From Dendrophyllia cribrosa (Eukaryota > Cnidaria > Anthozoa > Scleractinia > Dendrophylliidae), in contig JAJLRJ010000004.1 of assembly GCA_024195265.1 (NCBI GenBank), positions 30,155,285 through 30,219,284 of the forward strand: a DNA stretch of 64,000 nucleotides, read 5' to 3'. How positions within the stretch are numbered: position 1 is the first letter of the stretch; every line of letters begins with the position of its first letter. The notes below the pieces were generated by a model, which worked only from the letters and a program-made list of their open reading frames with translations, was not told the origin of the DNA and did no database searches. Made by a program: the position numbers and the translations under genes. Positions 1 to 10,920 of this stretch are shown here, in pieces.

Positions 1-3000
1 TTCGAAAATAAAGAATTTCTCAGGGCCGATTTCAACAAAGTGTGAATGAACAAAGTAGAACAAAGTACAGTGAGTTCAAATTTGTTTGACGAAAATTTTG
101 AATAAAAAGAAATAATTCCCAATTCGTTTCGTTTTATTACTCGCACGTTTTTTCGTCCGTGGAAGATTTAATAACTGCGGGATTAACTGATAAATTGTCA
201 TTGTGTGTTGATACAATGCAACTTCAGGCAAAAACTTCAGTGAAAAATAAAAAATACAATTCAAAAGAAGTAAAGACAGTGGGTTGTACCAATTGAAAAA
301 AGATGTTTACGTTTTAGATTTATATTTTCTATTAATGAAAACAAAGCATCATCGATTTAGATGGATTCGGCGATGGTGTTGCATAAGGTTACTTGTTATT
401 CAAAACACGAACTTCAACCTTGGACTTTTGTCTTTTGACTTCGCCTTTTCTGCCTTCCACTTTAATGATAATCGAGTACTTCTTAACTGTTTGATTTCTT
501 TCGAGCTATTCCGCAAAAAATTGCAACTAATTACTGAGATAACCATTTGCACGTAAACAAATTAAACGGCGCATAATTTTGGGCAAATAAAACAAAATAA
601 CTTCATCTTTTCCGTTTCGATCTGTATATGACTTAAAAATATTACATGTGATAAAATTAGAAGCACATAACTGATAAGCTTCGGATAAAACAAATAGGAC
701 TGCTTTAAAGGCTTTGTTGTTTATATTTTAGTGGGGGAAGTAATAAGAATTAAATTGAAAAAAAAATGCCAATGAGGGATATCTAGTAATTGTATTTTTT
801 GCTCCTAAGATTCTCGACTGTTGTTTGAAAAAGAAAGAGAGAGAAAAGTTTCTTTTTTTTTTCATGTAAGTACCATACTGCTCTTCGAATTCAAGAGAAA
901 CCGTCTCATAGATGCGTGAGTTCCCAGAACAATGCTTTGGCTGTTTTGGACTTGAAGGCATTTTCCTGCTAACCTATGCCGGCTGAACTGATCGAAGGCG
1001 TGTGATCTGACAAACACAGGCATGGCTCGTTTCTCCTTGTCTGTAAAGAAAGGCAACTTTTTCGTGTGAAGGTTGAAACGTACTTCACAAACGATAACCA
1101 TACTCTACAAATCCTATAAACAAAATGAAGGTCTTACTTCAAGAGATCGGCAGTTTCCAATTTATAGCACAGGAAGCCCAGGGTGACAACAGGTCACCCT
1201 ACTTCCGGTGAAGACAAAGGCGAACCTAACTCGGCATAAATAGAGGCTAATTTCTTTTTAAAAAATTCAATCGAAAGATCAAAGGTTTTTCGTGAAACGT
1301 AAGCATGCAAAAAATTAAGACGCAAAAAATATGGTTTTAGAACACTTTTTTCCTCATATTATTTTTATTTTTAATCCTTGGGGGAAATGCATGCTTACGT
1401 TTTTTTAAATGGTGTATAAAATCAAATGATACTAAAAATTTTGGATAAAACTGTACGTTTCTGAAGTTATGCTCATTTTTCTGTTTTGGGTCACGTGACA
1501 TTGGGCGTGACCTGATGACGTCACAACCCGAACCACAGGTGTACTTAACGGTTGCTGTTCAAATTTGGTGAAATATAAGCAAAAATTTGCTGAGCTAGAG
1601 CAAACTGATTTTTCCCTAGCAACGGCATGAAAAGATAGTGTAATGGGCCCCTTAAAGCTGGGTGTTTAGGTACTTTTAGTAAGCTAATACAATTTCAAGG
1701 AACCCCAACCAAGGATCACAACCAAGGATACCCTATTTAAGGACTGAGCACCTCAAATAGCAGACTCTTTCCCTCGGCACATACCTATATAGCTTACATA
1801 TGAGGGTATCCCCCAGAAAGTGCGGACAACAATGCGCGATGGAATGTCAACTGTTTCATTGTTACAACTAGTAATCTCATTGGCCTAGACTCAAAAACCC
1901 CTAAAAAGTCAAGGTTCAAAGTGCATTTTGTCCAATATTTTAAGGGTTCAAGTAATTTGAGACCTAATCGCACCACATGCAAGTTTTAAAAGATATTGTA
2001 TTTGGGGAACTTTATCAAAGAAGCAAAATTATTAGCTATTGTCTTCTGCTATTCTGATTGGTTAAGCACGAACATTTTCTAAAATTTACTTGACGCAGTT
2101 AATGGATTTTCTTAATTTTTATACCGAAATATAATTATGAACCATCATCCCCTCCTCTCTTTTTGAAACCAAAGATATTCTATGCGAGAAAGAGCCAATG
2201 CCGCAGAACAATCGAGTTTACGGTAGTTCTTATGTTGAACATTACTTAAACATTTCTCTACAGTTATTCAGCAGCACTGTGTAAACGTAAATTTAAATAT
2301 AGATGTGAATGGCTCGGAGGCATTCACCTTGCAAAATAAATTCAGTATCGCCTTTGAATTTTCTAACCAAATTCTTAACCATATAAATAAACGTAAATAT
2401 GAATATAAATGACAATGAGAACAGTAACATTCTGTTCATAAAGTATTCTGAGTCTTTCCGCTTAGTAAATAATTAGAGGTTGAGTTGTAAACTTTAGAAT
2501 TCGCATTTTTGAAAATCTTAATTGAGTATTTTTAGATGAATATAAAAAGACTCTTACATGAATCTAAAAGGAATGATGAATTTAAAAATAATTTTAATAA
2601 TATCTAGAGTCTTTTTAGATTATATTAAAACATAAGACATATTCCGAGTCTAAAAACTTCAGATGCCATATTACATGGAGACATACACCACGACAACGCT
2701 ATTTCGCCACTAAACTACTTGTACCTCGCGAAAGTTGGGAAATTTCCTATCTTGGTAGCGAGTTGCAGAAAGAGTTGATCAATCTTCTACTTACTCCCGT
2801 CTCGCATACCACGATCTCATCCAAGTTGTCCTTTCTCGTTTCTTTTCCATTTCATTTTCTTTCTCAAGCTCCTCAATGATCGCATTTGATCAACGTTAAT
2901 GGCGCGATCGCTTTTCTCACGCAAAGTGTTGCGAGCCTGACAGTCCCGGGCAACTTGTCTCGCAATGTTCTCGTCAGTGTTACGTTGCAAGTTACAGAAA

Positions 3001-3190
3001 AAGGTTTCCTCGTGTAACAGCGTTTTTAGAATAAAAACTCAGTGATAACAAACGAAATCCCGTTAAAATACCTTATTCAGTTTTATTACAATATCAATTA
3101 GTCTATTTTCTTTGCCCCATAGATTGCGGAGTTTCGAAATTATCTTTCTAAGATAGTCTGATTAAACTCTAGCGATTTTCTTCCAAAAAC
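1..3190. other. Unit A leading segment, no gene seen
   Basis: AT-rich DNA matched by 36,794-40,340. I see no credible coding sequence; the open frames are short and not shared in frame with unit B. At 1,660-1,815 lies a cassette ending CTATATAGCTTACATATGAG followed by a short C run; its relatives at 38,268-38,330, 59,040-59,113 and 24,890-24,915 run into far longer C tracts. At 1,494-1,560 are CACGTGA and TGACGTCA motifs. Bases 1,600-1,650 match, inverted, the start of the unique block at 36,114. Confidence 0.6.
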
Positions 3191-3197
3191 GACTTAA

Positions 3198-3753
3198 CCC
3201 TTTAAGGACGGCCAGCTAGTAGCGAAAAACGTGCATTTTTAACCCAATCATCCTGTTTGGACCGATTTTCTGCCAATTAGCATGGGAATGGCTAAAAATG
3301 AGATTTCCAACACTAACGGCGCACTATTCTACTAATAGGATGCAATTAAGCTTCATTTTTGTTCTTTCTTTCTTTTTTTCTTTCTCTCTTTCTTTCCTTT
3401 ACCTTTCTTTTTTATATCTACTTTTTTTTTGCCCACTTAATCGTCTTTCTTTCTCATGGAATTGTGGTTGGCTAACTTCCAGGAAAGGGGCAAATTTCAT
3501 CCGCAGATAGTAGTAGGTAAATAGCGAAATTGGCAGTGGATTGTTCCTCAAAATGTTAGTAGGTTTGTCGTGTGTAACTCTGGCTGGATTGGTCAGAATT
3601 TCCAAAATGAGGCACCTGTGCAGAGATCTATCCTTACTGAATTCGCTGCTTTCCAACTAATTGCTCAACCTCTAAGTTAAATGGCCTCAGAAATGCTTAA
3701 TCTGCATCGTTTCATAAGAGACGAAAACGACCTCAGCTGACGTCGCCAGAGGG
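3198..3753. mobile_element. 556 bp insertion with TTAA target duplication
   Basis: The element starts CCCTTTAAGG and ends CCAGAGGG, flanked by TTAA at 3,194-3,197 and 3,754-3,757. Unit B has an uninterrupted TTAA at 40,343-40,346 in otherwise matching flanks, so this is a post-duplication insertion in unit A. TTAA duplication is known for piggyBac and Kolobok superfamilies. No transposase is encoded, so it is non-autonomous. It contains a T/C-rich tract at 3,355-3,430. Confidence 0.65.
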
Positions 3754-4239
3754 TTAAAGAGCACATGAAGTGAAATTTCACTACCGTTTTGTTTTAGGAT
3801 TTTGTGTTGTTCATATCAAGTTTATTTCATTTTCAGTCGTCTTCCTCTTTTGCGCGAACAGGATCCACTATTTTTAGCGGTTTGAAAACTCCCGCCGGGG
3901 CCTGACATTTGCGACATTTTGGGCATGGCCAAAAAGGTATCTGTGACGTCATTCGTGTATTCCATCACAATAAAACATGGCGAAGAAAGGGACGAACCGG
4001 GGCTAAAATACGCGTCCCTTTTAGCCATATTTAATCGAAATGATCCTTCCACAAGTTGCCAAAACTCTACTGTTAAACAAGTGACGCACTCAGTTGTAAA
4101 CACACTAATGACGTCAATAGAGCCCATGTCCTTGTCTAATATGCCCAAGTTGCGTCGCTTGTTAAAATATGTTCCCGCCACTTCAAGTGACTTATTTTCC
4201 GATCAAAATAACATTTCTAAAACACCTAATTTCAGATTA

Positions 4240-4495
4240 AGAATAAAAATTAGCGATAATAGTGTAGAATGACGTTTCGATGACTCACTCATCATTTTCA
4301 AATTCGTGTAACTAAAGTCTTGTGAGTTCATTATATAATAAATTTGAGTCTTATTGCATATGATTAATGAACTCACAAGACTTTAGTTACACGAATTTGA
4401 AAATGATGAGTGAGTCTTCGAAACGTTATTCTACACTATTATCGTTAATTTTTATTCTTAATTGTTTGTCTAAAACCTCCGTTATTAGAATTTCC
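4240..4495. mobile_element. 256 bp foldback element with GATTA target duplication
   Basis: Two near-perfect arms of about 95 bases (4,240-4,332 and 4,366-4,461) form a giant hairpin with a loop of about 33 bases. GATTA occurs at 4,235-4,239 and 4,496-4,500. Unit B has a single GATTA at 40,822-40,826 with the same flanks, which is a clean empty site. Each arm reads TGATGAGTGAGTC then TCGAAACGT on one strand, resembling the conserved core of hammerhead ribozymes in Penelope-like elements. It sits 79 bases from the 3' end of Kunitz exon K1, on the downstream side. Confidence 0.75.
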
Positions 4496-4578
4496 GATTA
4501 CCGAAAAAAATGGTAGAGAAATTTTACTTCATGTGCACGTTAAACTAGAAACACTTATAACTGTAAAATGTAACTTAC

Positions 4579-4743
4579 GTGGTTTACATGTCCTTCTGCA
4601 CGCTCTTTTAGTTTTAAAGTTGTTTGGGTTTCCGTCGCAACCACCATAGGTAAACTCTTCACACTTTTGAGTGCGGTAGTTAAAATAATACCTTGGAATA
4701 CTTGCTTTGCATGGCCCCGTTTCCGCTGGAAAAAAACAGGTGC
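4579..4743 (-). CDS. Kunitz/BPTI domain exon K1 (type III)
   Basis: This 165-base exon encodes one complete Kunitz domain. Six cysteines are spaced 8-15-7-12-3, exactly as in bovine trypsin inhibitor. The reactive loop reads GPCKASI, so the P1 residue is Lys, typical of trypsin-like targets. The tail reads TYGGCDGNPNNF. The exon follows a T-rich acceptor ending CAAG and ends at a GTAAGTTA donor; both boundaries are phase 1. A second possible acceptor (TTTTTTTCCAG, about 4,725) would drop the first cysteine, so I prefer the longer exon. Kunitz proteins are secreted protease inhibitors; in cnidarians some relatives are venom channel blockers, and the sequence cannot tell which. Its paralogue is K4. 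No signal peptide or start codon is visible nearby. Confidence 0.85.
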
Positions 4744-4978
4744 CTTGAAAAAAAATAGAATATGTTAAAAAATGGACGATTCATAAAATTCGTTTACCGT
4801 TAGCCATCTTGATATAAACCCGACAAAAATAAACAGTATAACTTGAACTAATGGTTCTAATGGTTCTTTCATTTTCCGGCAGGGGCGCAAAGTTTATTTT
4901 GGAACTCATGTAAAATGGTCAGCATAATGTATGTATTAGAAATCAAAGGAGCCCTATGGGCATCTCGATAATTAAATA

Positions 4979-5455
4979 CAGCCAACTCTCTCTTAACGGA
5001 CACCTCCATAAGATGGACACCTCAACAAGACGGACGCCTGGTGTTGGTCCTGCCATTTTCCGTCATTTTACTGTAACTAAATTCTCTATAAGACGGACAC
5101 CTCTGTAAGACAGAAAACGGACACTTTAGAAGTGCTTTTTAGTGAAAATACTTCAAAACGGAAATGTAGGAGCTGAAAATGACAGCAAATTGCGATTCGG
5201 GAAGCAAAATTCGTATCACATGACCAAACACGTGACTATTTACTTAAACTATTGAAATGAAATGAACAAACGAGTCCACTTTTCTAATATTATTTTGTTC
5301 CAGTTTGCTTAAGTAAACGACTTTAAACAGACTTAAAACAGACGTGCATAGGTTAAGCTTTATTATCTCAGAATTACTGGTGTCACGTTACCTCGACTCT
5401 CTATAAGCCGGACATCTCTATAAGACGGGGCCGGTGTTCGTCTTATGACTGAGAG
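4979..5455. mobile_element. pogo/Tigger-like non-autonomous element
   Basis: The left end reads ACAGCCAACTCTCTCTTAAC followed by GGACACC. The right end reads, in reverse, as CTCTCAGTCATAAGACG then AACACC. The interior repeats CTCTATAAGACGGACACC several times. This layout of CAGT-like ends and repeated GACACC boxes is typical of pogo/Tigger derivatives. Exact ends are uncertain. There is no transposase. Units B and C lack it at the equivalent place (about 41,285). Confidence 0.5.
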
Positions 5456-5580
5456 ATGAATGGAGAATAGAGAATAGAGAAACTGTGGTGCTGCGTCGGT
5501 GGGGGTGAAGCACAAGAATTTGGTTTTATCGACTGAGTCGATAAGGTAAATTAGACACCGTAAAAAGATTCGAGAAAGCT

Positions 5581-5609
5581 GACGTTTCGAGCGCTAGCCC
5601 TTCGTCGGA
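5581..5609 (-). ncRNA. Hammerhead-ribozyme-like motif of a Penelope-like terminal repeat
   Basis: On the reverse strand the order is CCGACGA, then GGGC-TAGC-GCTC (a 4-base-pair stem with one G-U pair), then GAAACGTC. This fits the hammerhead core CUGANGA, stem II, GAAAC and a GUC cleavage triplet with a minimal stem III, as known in Penelope-like element terminal repeats. Position 4 is C rather than the conserved U, so activity may be reduced. It lies 95 bases past the endonuclease stop codon, where that terminal repeat is expected. Confidence 0.5.
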
Positions 5610-5703
5610 GCGAATCAAGGGATTGTGGGTAGTGTGTGGTTTAATATAGTAGGTGAAGCTACGCTATTGGTGGAAATTTGGTGACGTGAAAAACAAATGT
5701 AAA

Positions 5704-6459
5704 TTAGTTGAATAAAAAGCGTTCGTTGATTCCGTGGGGTTTGAGAGTGCCGATTTGAAAGATGATTTTTTGTTCTAAGTTTTTACGGCTTTCTGTGTTA
5801 CCCTGGTGTAGGGAAAGACCGCAGATTGTCATGTGTTGTTTAGAATGGTTAGTAAGATTGAAATGACGCGCGACTGGTTTGGATGCGTCTCTGTTATTTT
5901 TTTCAACGTCTCGGAGATGTTCACGAAAACGGTCGCCCAGTCTCCTCCCTGTTTCGCCAATGTATATCTTTTTGCAAAAAATACATGTTATGTAGTAGAT
6001 AACATTTACGGAGGTGCATGTGAAACGATCAGTGATTTTAATAGATCGTTTGGGTCCCGTTATTTTGTCCGCGTTATGAATGAAAGGACAAGTGTTGCAT
6101 CGTGTGCGTGCGCATTTAAAAGTTCCCGGTTCATCGTCAGATTTCAGTGTGCTCGTCACTAGAAAGTTGCCTATGTTTTTGCCTATGTTTTTGTCACGTT
6201 TGAATGAAATTAGTGGGGGTTGTGAAAAAATTCTGCCAGTTTCGGGATCGTTTTGGAGTAATTTGAATTATTTTAAAATGAAGCTTTTGACTGTGAGATT
6301 GTCTGGGTGGAAAGTGAGGGTGAATGGAATTCTCTCGTTCTCTTCCTTCTGCGACGTTTGTAGTGCTGATTGTCTGTCGATTTGTTGTGCACGTTGTTGG
6401 CCCGTATTAACAACCGAGTCAGGGTTCTTCTGATTTGTTGGAAAAATCGGAGTCATCAC
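5704..6459 (-). pseudogene. Penelope-like polyprotein C-terminus, GIY-YIG endonuclease
   Basis: The frame from 6,459 to 5,704 is interrupted by one in-frame stop at 6,268-6,270. Before the stop lies IPFTLTFHPDN and after it ETGRIFSQPPLISFKRDKN, the conserved linker found in Penelope-like elements before the endonuclease. Next come the cysteine cluster (FKCARTRCNTCPF), then NVIYYI and IYIGETGRRL, which are the GIY-YIG core, then an R-EH segment. In the family this nuclease nicks target DNA for reverse transcription. The single stop, the lost 5' part and lack of a full reverse transcriptase make it inactive. The opposite-strand frames here are shadows. Confidence 0.8.
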
Positions 6460-6591
6460 TACGAAGACGTCGAAGTCTGAGAAATTGAGAATACGGAATG
6501 GCGTTTTTAGCGGAGCACTCGCCGGGCCGAAGGCCCATACTCATAGAACCTATGCCCGTCATTTTTCATGGTCATGGCAAGCGGAATGTTT

Positions 6592-6620
6592 CGCGGGCGC
6601 GCGTGTGCCGTGCGCCCGCG
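6592..6620. repeat. CpG-dense inverted repeat
   Basis: GCGGGCGC and GCGCCCGC face each other across about 11 bases, inside a strongly CpG-rich patch (6,590-6,670) in otherwise AT-rich DNA. A further GCGGGCGCG follows at about 6,638. No gene is recognised around it. Confidence 0.55.
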
Positions 6621-6921
6621 TTGGACAGGGTTAGTTCGCGGGCGCGTATTACGTCGCAAAACATGCGCGTATGACGCCACACAACATCCGAGATGTTTGT
6701 TTTCATTACGGATTTCACAACCAAATAATTAAAAGCGGAGATTTAAAGAATTTCCAAGCAAGCGAGGGACTTAAAGGTAAAACATATTACATTTTCGATG
6801 GAATTTATGTTGATATCAATCTGTGATTGACTTTTTCTTTGTCTTCTCGCTAGTTTTGGAGAATTGTTTATAAACGTGCTTAAATTCAGTCGTTTTGATT
6901 TCTATCATCGAAGACAGCTCA

Positions 6922-7768
6922 GCCTTGATGAGCTATGAATGGTTCGCGTTTTGCTTTTAAACATAAACTTATGGAGATTTGAATAACATTTTTCGAAAGA
7001 AGATTGTGTTGTCCATTTTTATGTGTTGTTCATTCATTACATAGGTTGAAAAGCGATTTTATGTAAACAAAACAAGACTTGGATTTTGTAGTTCTAAACT
7101 TAACTTCACTCGCGTGGCCTTATGCAAATATGTTTGTGTATTTTTTGCAATTTTGATTTCCAAATCAGTTTCTCGGACAGTTTTTGATAAGCAACATATG
7201 TATTTTGTTTGGAAATTAGTCTTGCTAGTATCTAGACGGAGAAAACGTTGTTTTTGTGAACTTTTGTACGGTCTAAATGTTCTGTGCAGACGGCCGCGTA
7301 AATCTGTTTTTGAGAATTGCTAAAATTGAAAAATAGCCCGGTCTTCGGCCTTGATGAGCTATGAATGGTTCGCGTTTTGCTTTTAAACATAAACTTATGG
7401 AGATTTGAATAAAATTTTTCGAAATAAGATTGTGTTGTCCATTTTTATGTGTTTGTTCATTCATTACATAGGTTGAAAAGCGATTTTATGTAAACAAAAC
7501 AAGACTTGGATTTTATAGTTCTAAACTTCACTCGCGTGGCCTTATGCAAATGTGTTTATGTATTTTTGCAATTTTGATTTCAAAATCAGTTTCTCGGACA
7601 AGTTTTGATAAGCAACAAATGTATTTTGTTTGGAAATTAGTCTTACTAGTATCTAGACGGAGAAAAGTTGTTTTTGTGAACTTTTGTACGGTCTAAATGT
7701 ACTTGCAGACGGTCGCGTAAGTCTGTTTTTGAGAATTGCTAAAATTGAAAAATAGCCCGGTCTTCAAT
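6922..7768. repeat. Tandem duplication of a unit of about 420 bp
   Basis: Unit 1 (6,922-7,347) and unit 2 (7,348-about 7,768) both run from CCTTGATGAGCTATGAATGG to AAATAGCCCGGTCTTC with few differences. A single, more diverged copy lies in unit C at 59,570-59,965. No coding sequence is shared in frame between the units. Confidence 0.8.
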
Positions 7769-8017
7769 CTTAATTCTTGTGTTTCCGACCTTTCATCTTA
7801 GTTAAGTTTATTATCGGCTTTCTGTTCAGAGAGCAACGCTGTTATAGGCTCAGCCTATCTATATATATTAACGTGTGATGGATGTGAGGATGAATGTAAC
7901 AGATAACTGTGACTGAGCCGGAGTTGACTGAAAAAAGAAAAATGGAAAAGGCCAAATAGGAATTAATTAGCTTTAGTTGACGACTGAGATTCGGCTTTCT
8001 TTTAGGGGTAGCACAGG

Positions 8018-8177
8018 TATAGATGGTTTTCATTCACGTGACCTTCAGTCCCATGGGACTCAAATGACAAAGGCCATGGCGGCCATGTTGGAGCACATAA
8101 CAAAAGAGGTTCATTAAAATTCTTTTGTAGGTGTGCTCCAACATGGCCGCCATGACGTAACGTGCAAACCATCTATA
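8018..8177. mobile_element. Foldback MITE, family 1, copy 1
   Basis: Terminal inverted repeats TATAGATGGTTTTCATTCACG and its partner ending AAACCATCTATA enclose two facing copies of a CATGGCGGCCATGTTGG-type block. A second member is at 60,835-60,991. No coding capacity. Confidence 0.7.
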
Positions 8178-8201
8178 GGGAAGATATCAGTGACGTCACC
8201 A

Positions 8202-8290
8202 ATTGTTATTAATGTGCCAACCAGAGCCTTATTGGCTGCCGAAACAAAAGGTTCTTTTGTTCCAGTGGTTGGCACATTTGAATAACAAAA
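8202..8290. repeat. Short foldback
   Basis: TTGTTATTAATGTGCCAACC at the left faces GGTTGGCACATTTGAATAAC at the right, with an inner partial palindrome AAGGTTCTTTTGTT. It looks like a tiny non-autonomous element adjoining the previous MITE. Confidence 0.5.
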
Positions 8291-8551
8291 AGAATGTTTG
8301 TAAACAGATATCATCCCAAGTCATAATAAGATTTATAAAAAAAAACTGGTTTTCCATCTATTCTTATATCTTTGTTATTCCAAATTATACAGAGCCGTTC
8401 TTTATTAGCTAAAAAGAGATTTCGAAAATCTAACCAACATTCTAAAAGTTCTCTGTGGAAAACCGAGTTAATTGAATTGGAATCATAGCGGTGTGAAACA
8501 GGAAAAGACCATGATACCTTATAATGTATATTTTGATTACTTTATACTTAC

Positions 8552-8725
8552 ATGTATTCCTGCAGTCCTTCAACGTGTCAAATCTGTTTCCGTTTCCTTT
8601 CCAGCCCCCATAAAGAAACCTTTTACACTGACCACTAGTCAGGTTAAAGAAATATCGCCTTAAGTGGGCTCTGCCAGGGCCTGGGTCCTTGTCAAGAGTG
8701 CAGACGGATTTCGGGGCATCGCGTG
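8552..8725 (-). CDS. Kunitz domain exon K2 (type II), lacking one disulfide
   Basis: This 174-base exon keeps the Kunitz frame and spacing (SVCTLDKDPGP, RYFFNLTSG, NRFDTLKDCRNTC) but the second cysteine is Gly (DPGPGRAHL) and the fourth is Trp (YGGWKGN). In Kunitz folds those two form one disulfide, the one next to the reactive loop; the other two pairs are intact. The sister exon K5 has all six. The acceptor is GTTCTCAG and the donor GTAAGTAT, both phase 1, with the last cysteine codon split by the intron. An N-glycosylation sequon NLT is present. Either this is a decaying exon that lost both cysteines, or a tolerated variant lacking that bridge. Its frame has no stop. Confidence 0.75.
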
Positions 8726-8841
8726 CTGAGAACACCAGCGAAGCTTAAAAGAAGAAGAAAATGATTAAAGGCTTTTCACTTTTGTTTAGTTTCCATGGCT
8801 AAGGTACCATTAAAGGAAAGTACTGCTTTGCTTAACAGCGC

Positions 8842-9640
8842 TTAACTTCAGCTTAAAACCAAGGGAGATATGTACATGGGTTGGAAATCAGCTTACACTT
8901 AAAAAGCAATTTAACCCTCGGACGTATGTACTTAAGGTTTTTCTCTAATTTTTAAAAGAGCATTTATTTTAAGCACACGCCTTCAACAGTAGTTGTTCGT
9001 TTATACTTGAGACACATCTTGGCAAAGTTCAGTGACATAAGTAGCATGAGGTCAAGCCATTTTTGAATAAAAATGCGTGTTTTCACCTTTTTTCGGTGAA
9101 AAACAAATATATAAAACGCTACCAAAACCAGCAAAATGTTTAATTGTGTCACATTTCACAACTCTAGCAACAAATATTTGCACTTTCCGCACTTTTCCGT
9201 GAAAATTAAATTTTTAGTAAAATCCAAGATGCGGCCAAATTGGCGGCCATTTTGGACAATGTCTCGGACACCCAGAAACGCAATAACCCATACTATTTAC
9301 ATTATCTCGGTAGAGCACATCACAGGCTATCTATTAAAGGTAAAATATTTCCGAAATATTGTAACACCGCAAAACTCCCAATGTAAAACTCCAATGGGCA
9401 TTATGTAAGCTCGTGTGTATAGTTTTAAGCCCGGCGTGTTCAGTCGATGAAAATCGATCCCGACGGAAAAATGCGTATAGTGCCTATAAACAGTATTAAA
9501 CTTATCTTGCCTGCGTTGAAGAACAAAATTACGGTAAAGGTGAGCAAACTTGACTTCATTTCCTTTTCCTTTCGGGTCAACAATTGGAAGATTTGCAGTC
9601 AAATCTAGATCTGTTGTTGGAAAAAAATTAACAATTAGTA
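8842..9640. other. Unit A intron-like DNA shared with unit B
   Basis: Non-coding stretch matched by 43,861-44,645. The TTAA at 8,842-8,845 is the empty site for the 1.75 kb foldback inserted in unit B. Frames on both strands are broken between the two copies, so I call no gene. It ends where the BEL/Pao remnant begins. Confidence 0.6.
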
Positions 9641-9661
9641 CCAGTAATCACATGATTTCGA

Positions 9662-10165
9662 GTGCAATTTGGCTCAATTCCTGAACAAAGTATTCAGAAA
9701 TCTGTGCGAGCTTATGCGATAAATAAACATGCATGCAGTCCAGCGAGAACTGTCTCGAGAACGACATTAAATAGCTATCCTCACTTTAAACCTGTCTCAG
9801 ACAAATTACATTTATCCGGCGGAACAGTTGACTTGTTGATTGAAACGGACTTTGCTGACGCCTTTAACGATATGCACGTTATCGCAGGGAAAACTGGAGA
9901 ACCAATAGCGAAGATAAATTGCTTCGGATGATACGTCATTAGAACATTTGCTTGCCAAGAGAGTGAACAATCGTCTGCAATCAATTCAATTGATGTAGGA
10001 ACTGTCATTGTGATAGAAGACATGAAGAAACGTCTTACACAAGGTACGTTGAGAGTAAGACCAACCGAACTTTGTACGTGCAGAGATAGTGACCTCAAGA
10101 AGAACAAGTTTATCAAATCGATCGCAGCGTCAACTCAAATCGTAGACGGAAGAGTTCAATTATGA
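9662..10165 (+). pseudogene. BEL/Pao protease-like (DUF1758) segment
   Basis: The readable part contains LHLSGGTVDLLIETDFADAF and GEPIAKINCFG, conserved in the aspartic-protease-like region that precedes the Pao reverse transcriptase. A stop at 9,929-9,931 replaces what is usually a Trp codon after NCFG, and a second stop closes the segment at 10,163. The N-terminal part and the gag region are gone. Confidence 0.65.
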
Positions 10166-10920
10166 ATGTCTTGGAATGACGAGGGGCCTCCGAAGGAAAG
10201 CAATTACGATGCTGCATATAAAAGAATGATTTCTTCTGAAAAGTCTTTCAAGAAAAGGGATTGCTTCGAAATAGTTAAAAGTGAAGTTCAAAAGCTGCTA
10301 GAGCAAGGCTTCGTCGTTGAAATACCCCCTGAAAACGAAAATCACGATCAACCGGAATGGTATTTATCTTTACACGCGATTTTCACACCTGACCGAACAA
10401 CTCCAGTTCGACTAGTATTCGATGCCTCTGCGAAAGGTCCAAATGGAAAGTCGCTCATGATCATCTCGAAAAGGGACCGAACTATATCAATAGTTTGCCG
10501 AACGTGCTTATGGCTTGGCGTTTTGACAAAGTAGCTTATACCGGAGATGTTCGAAAAATGTTCAATCAAGTAATGATTCACCCTGATGACCAAGTCTTTC
10601 ACCGTTTCCTGTGGAGAGCAAATGACATTTCGAAGCCAAGAGTCTACCAGTGGGAGAGACTAAACTTTGGAGACAAACCAGCCCCAGACATTGCTGCTGG
10701 AGCAATCATTACTTTGGCGAAAGCTTCACAAGATACGTTCCCAGAAACAGCAAAGGAACTCCGTACGCATGTCTATGTCGATGACATTGGTGGATCCCTA
10801 GAAAATGAGGACAAAAGCAAGCGAATCACAAGTGAAATAGATGTCATACTCAGTACAGGTCAGTTCCAAATCAAAATGTGGCATTCGAACAACAAGAACA
10901 TCGACCAGTCAGATGAATAG
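10166..10920 (+). pseudogene. BEL/Pao reverse transcriptase
   Basis: The first frame (10,166-10,465) holds YLSLHAIFTPDRTTPVRLVF and DASAKGPNGKSL. One lost base near 10,456 moves the reading to the frame of 10,495-10,917, which holds YTGDVRKMFNQV and the catalytic YVDD at 10,774-10,785 (HVYVDDIGGS). The first palm aspartate is in the GDVRKMF box. An in-frame TAG ends the segment at 10,918, after which FVDFLGHKW continues in the same frame. Function in the family: reverse transcription of the element RNA. Confidence 0.85.

Larger units (their letters stand above)
5540..6490 (-). mobile_element. 5'-truncated Penelope-like element
   Basis: Reverse-strand remnant containing the linker between reverse transcriptase and endonuclease, the GIY-YIG endonuclease, and the 3' repeat with a hammerhead-type motif. 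Upstream reverse transcriptase is absent: homology fades at about 6,490, where a trace of the LRRLRSDDSDF boundary can be read in another frame. The element lies between Kunitz exons K1 and K2 and is absent from unit B, where the equivalent exons are only about 0.8 kb apart. Confidence 0.75.

Noticed and set aside
3822..4272. Overlapping frames on both strands of about 118 residues each
   Set aside because: Frames are not preserved in the sister copy at 40,420-40,830, and the forward one runs into the GATTA-flanked foldback.
5833..6433. Two forward frames over the Penelope-like fragment
   Set aside because: They lie antisense to the recognisable GIY-YIG and linker motifs and carry no motif of their own.
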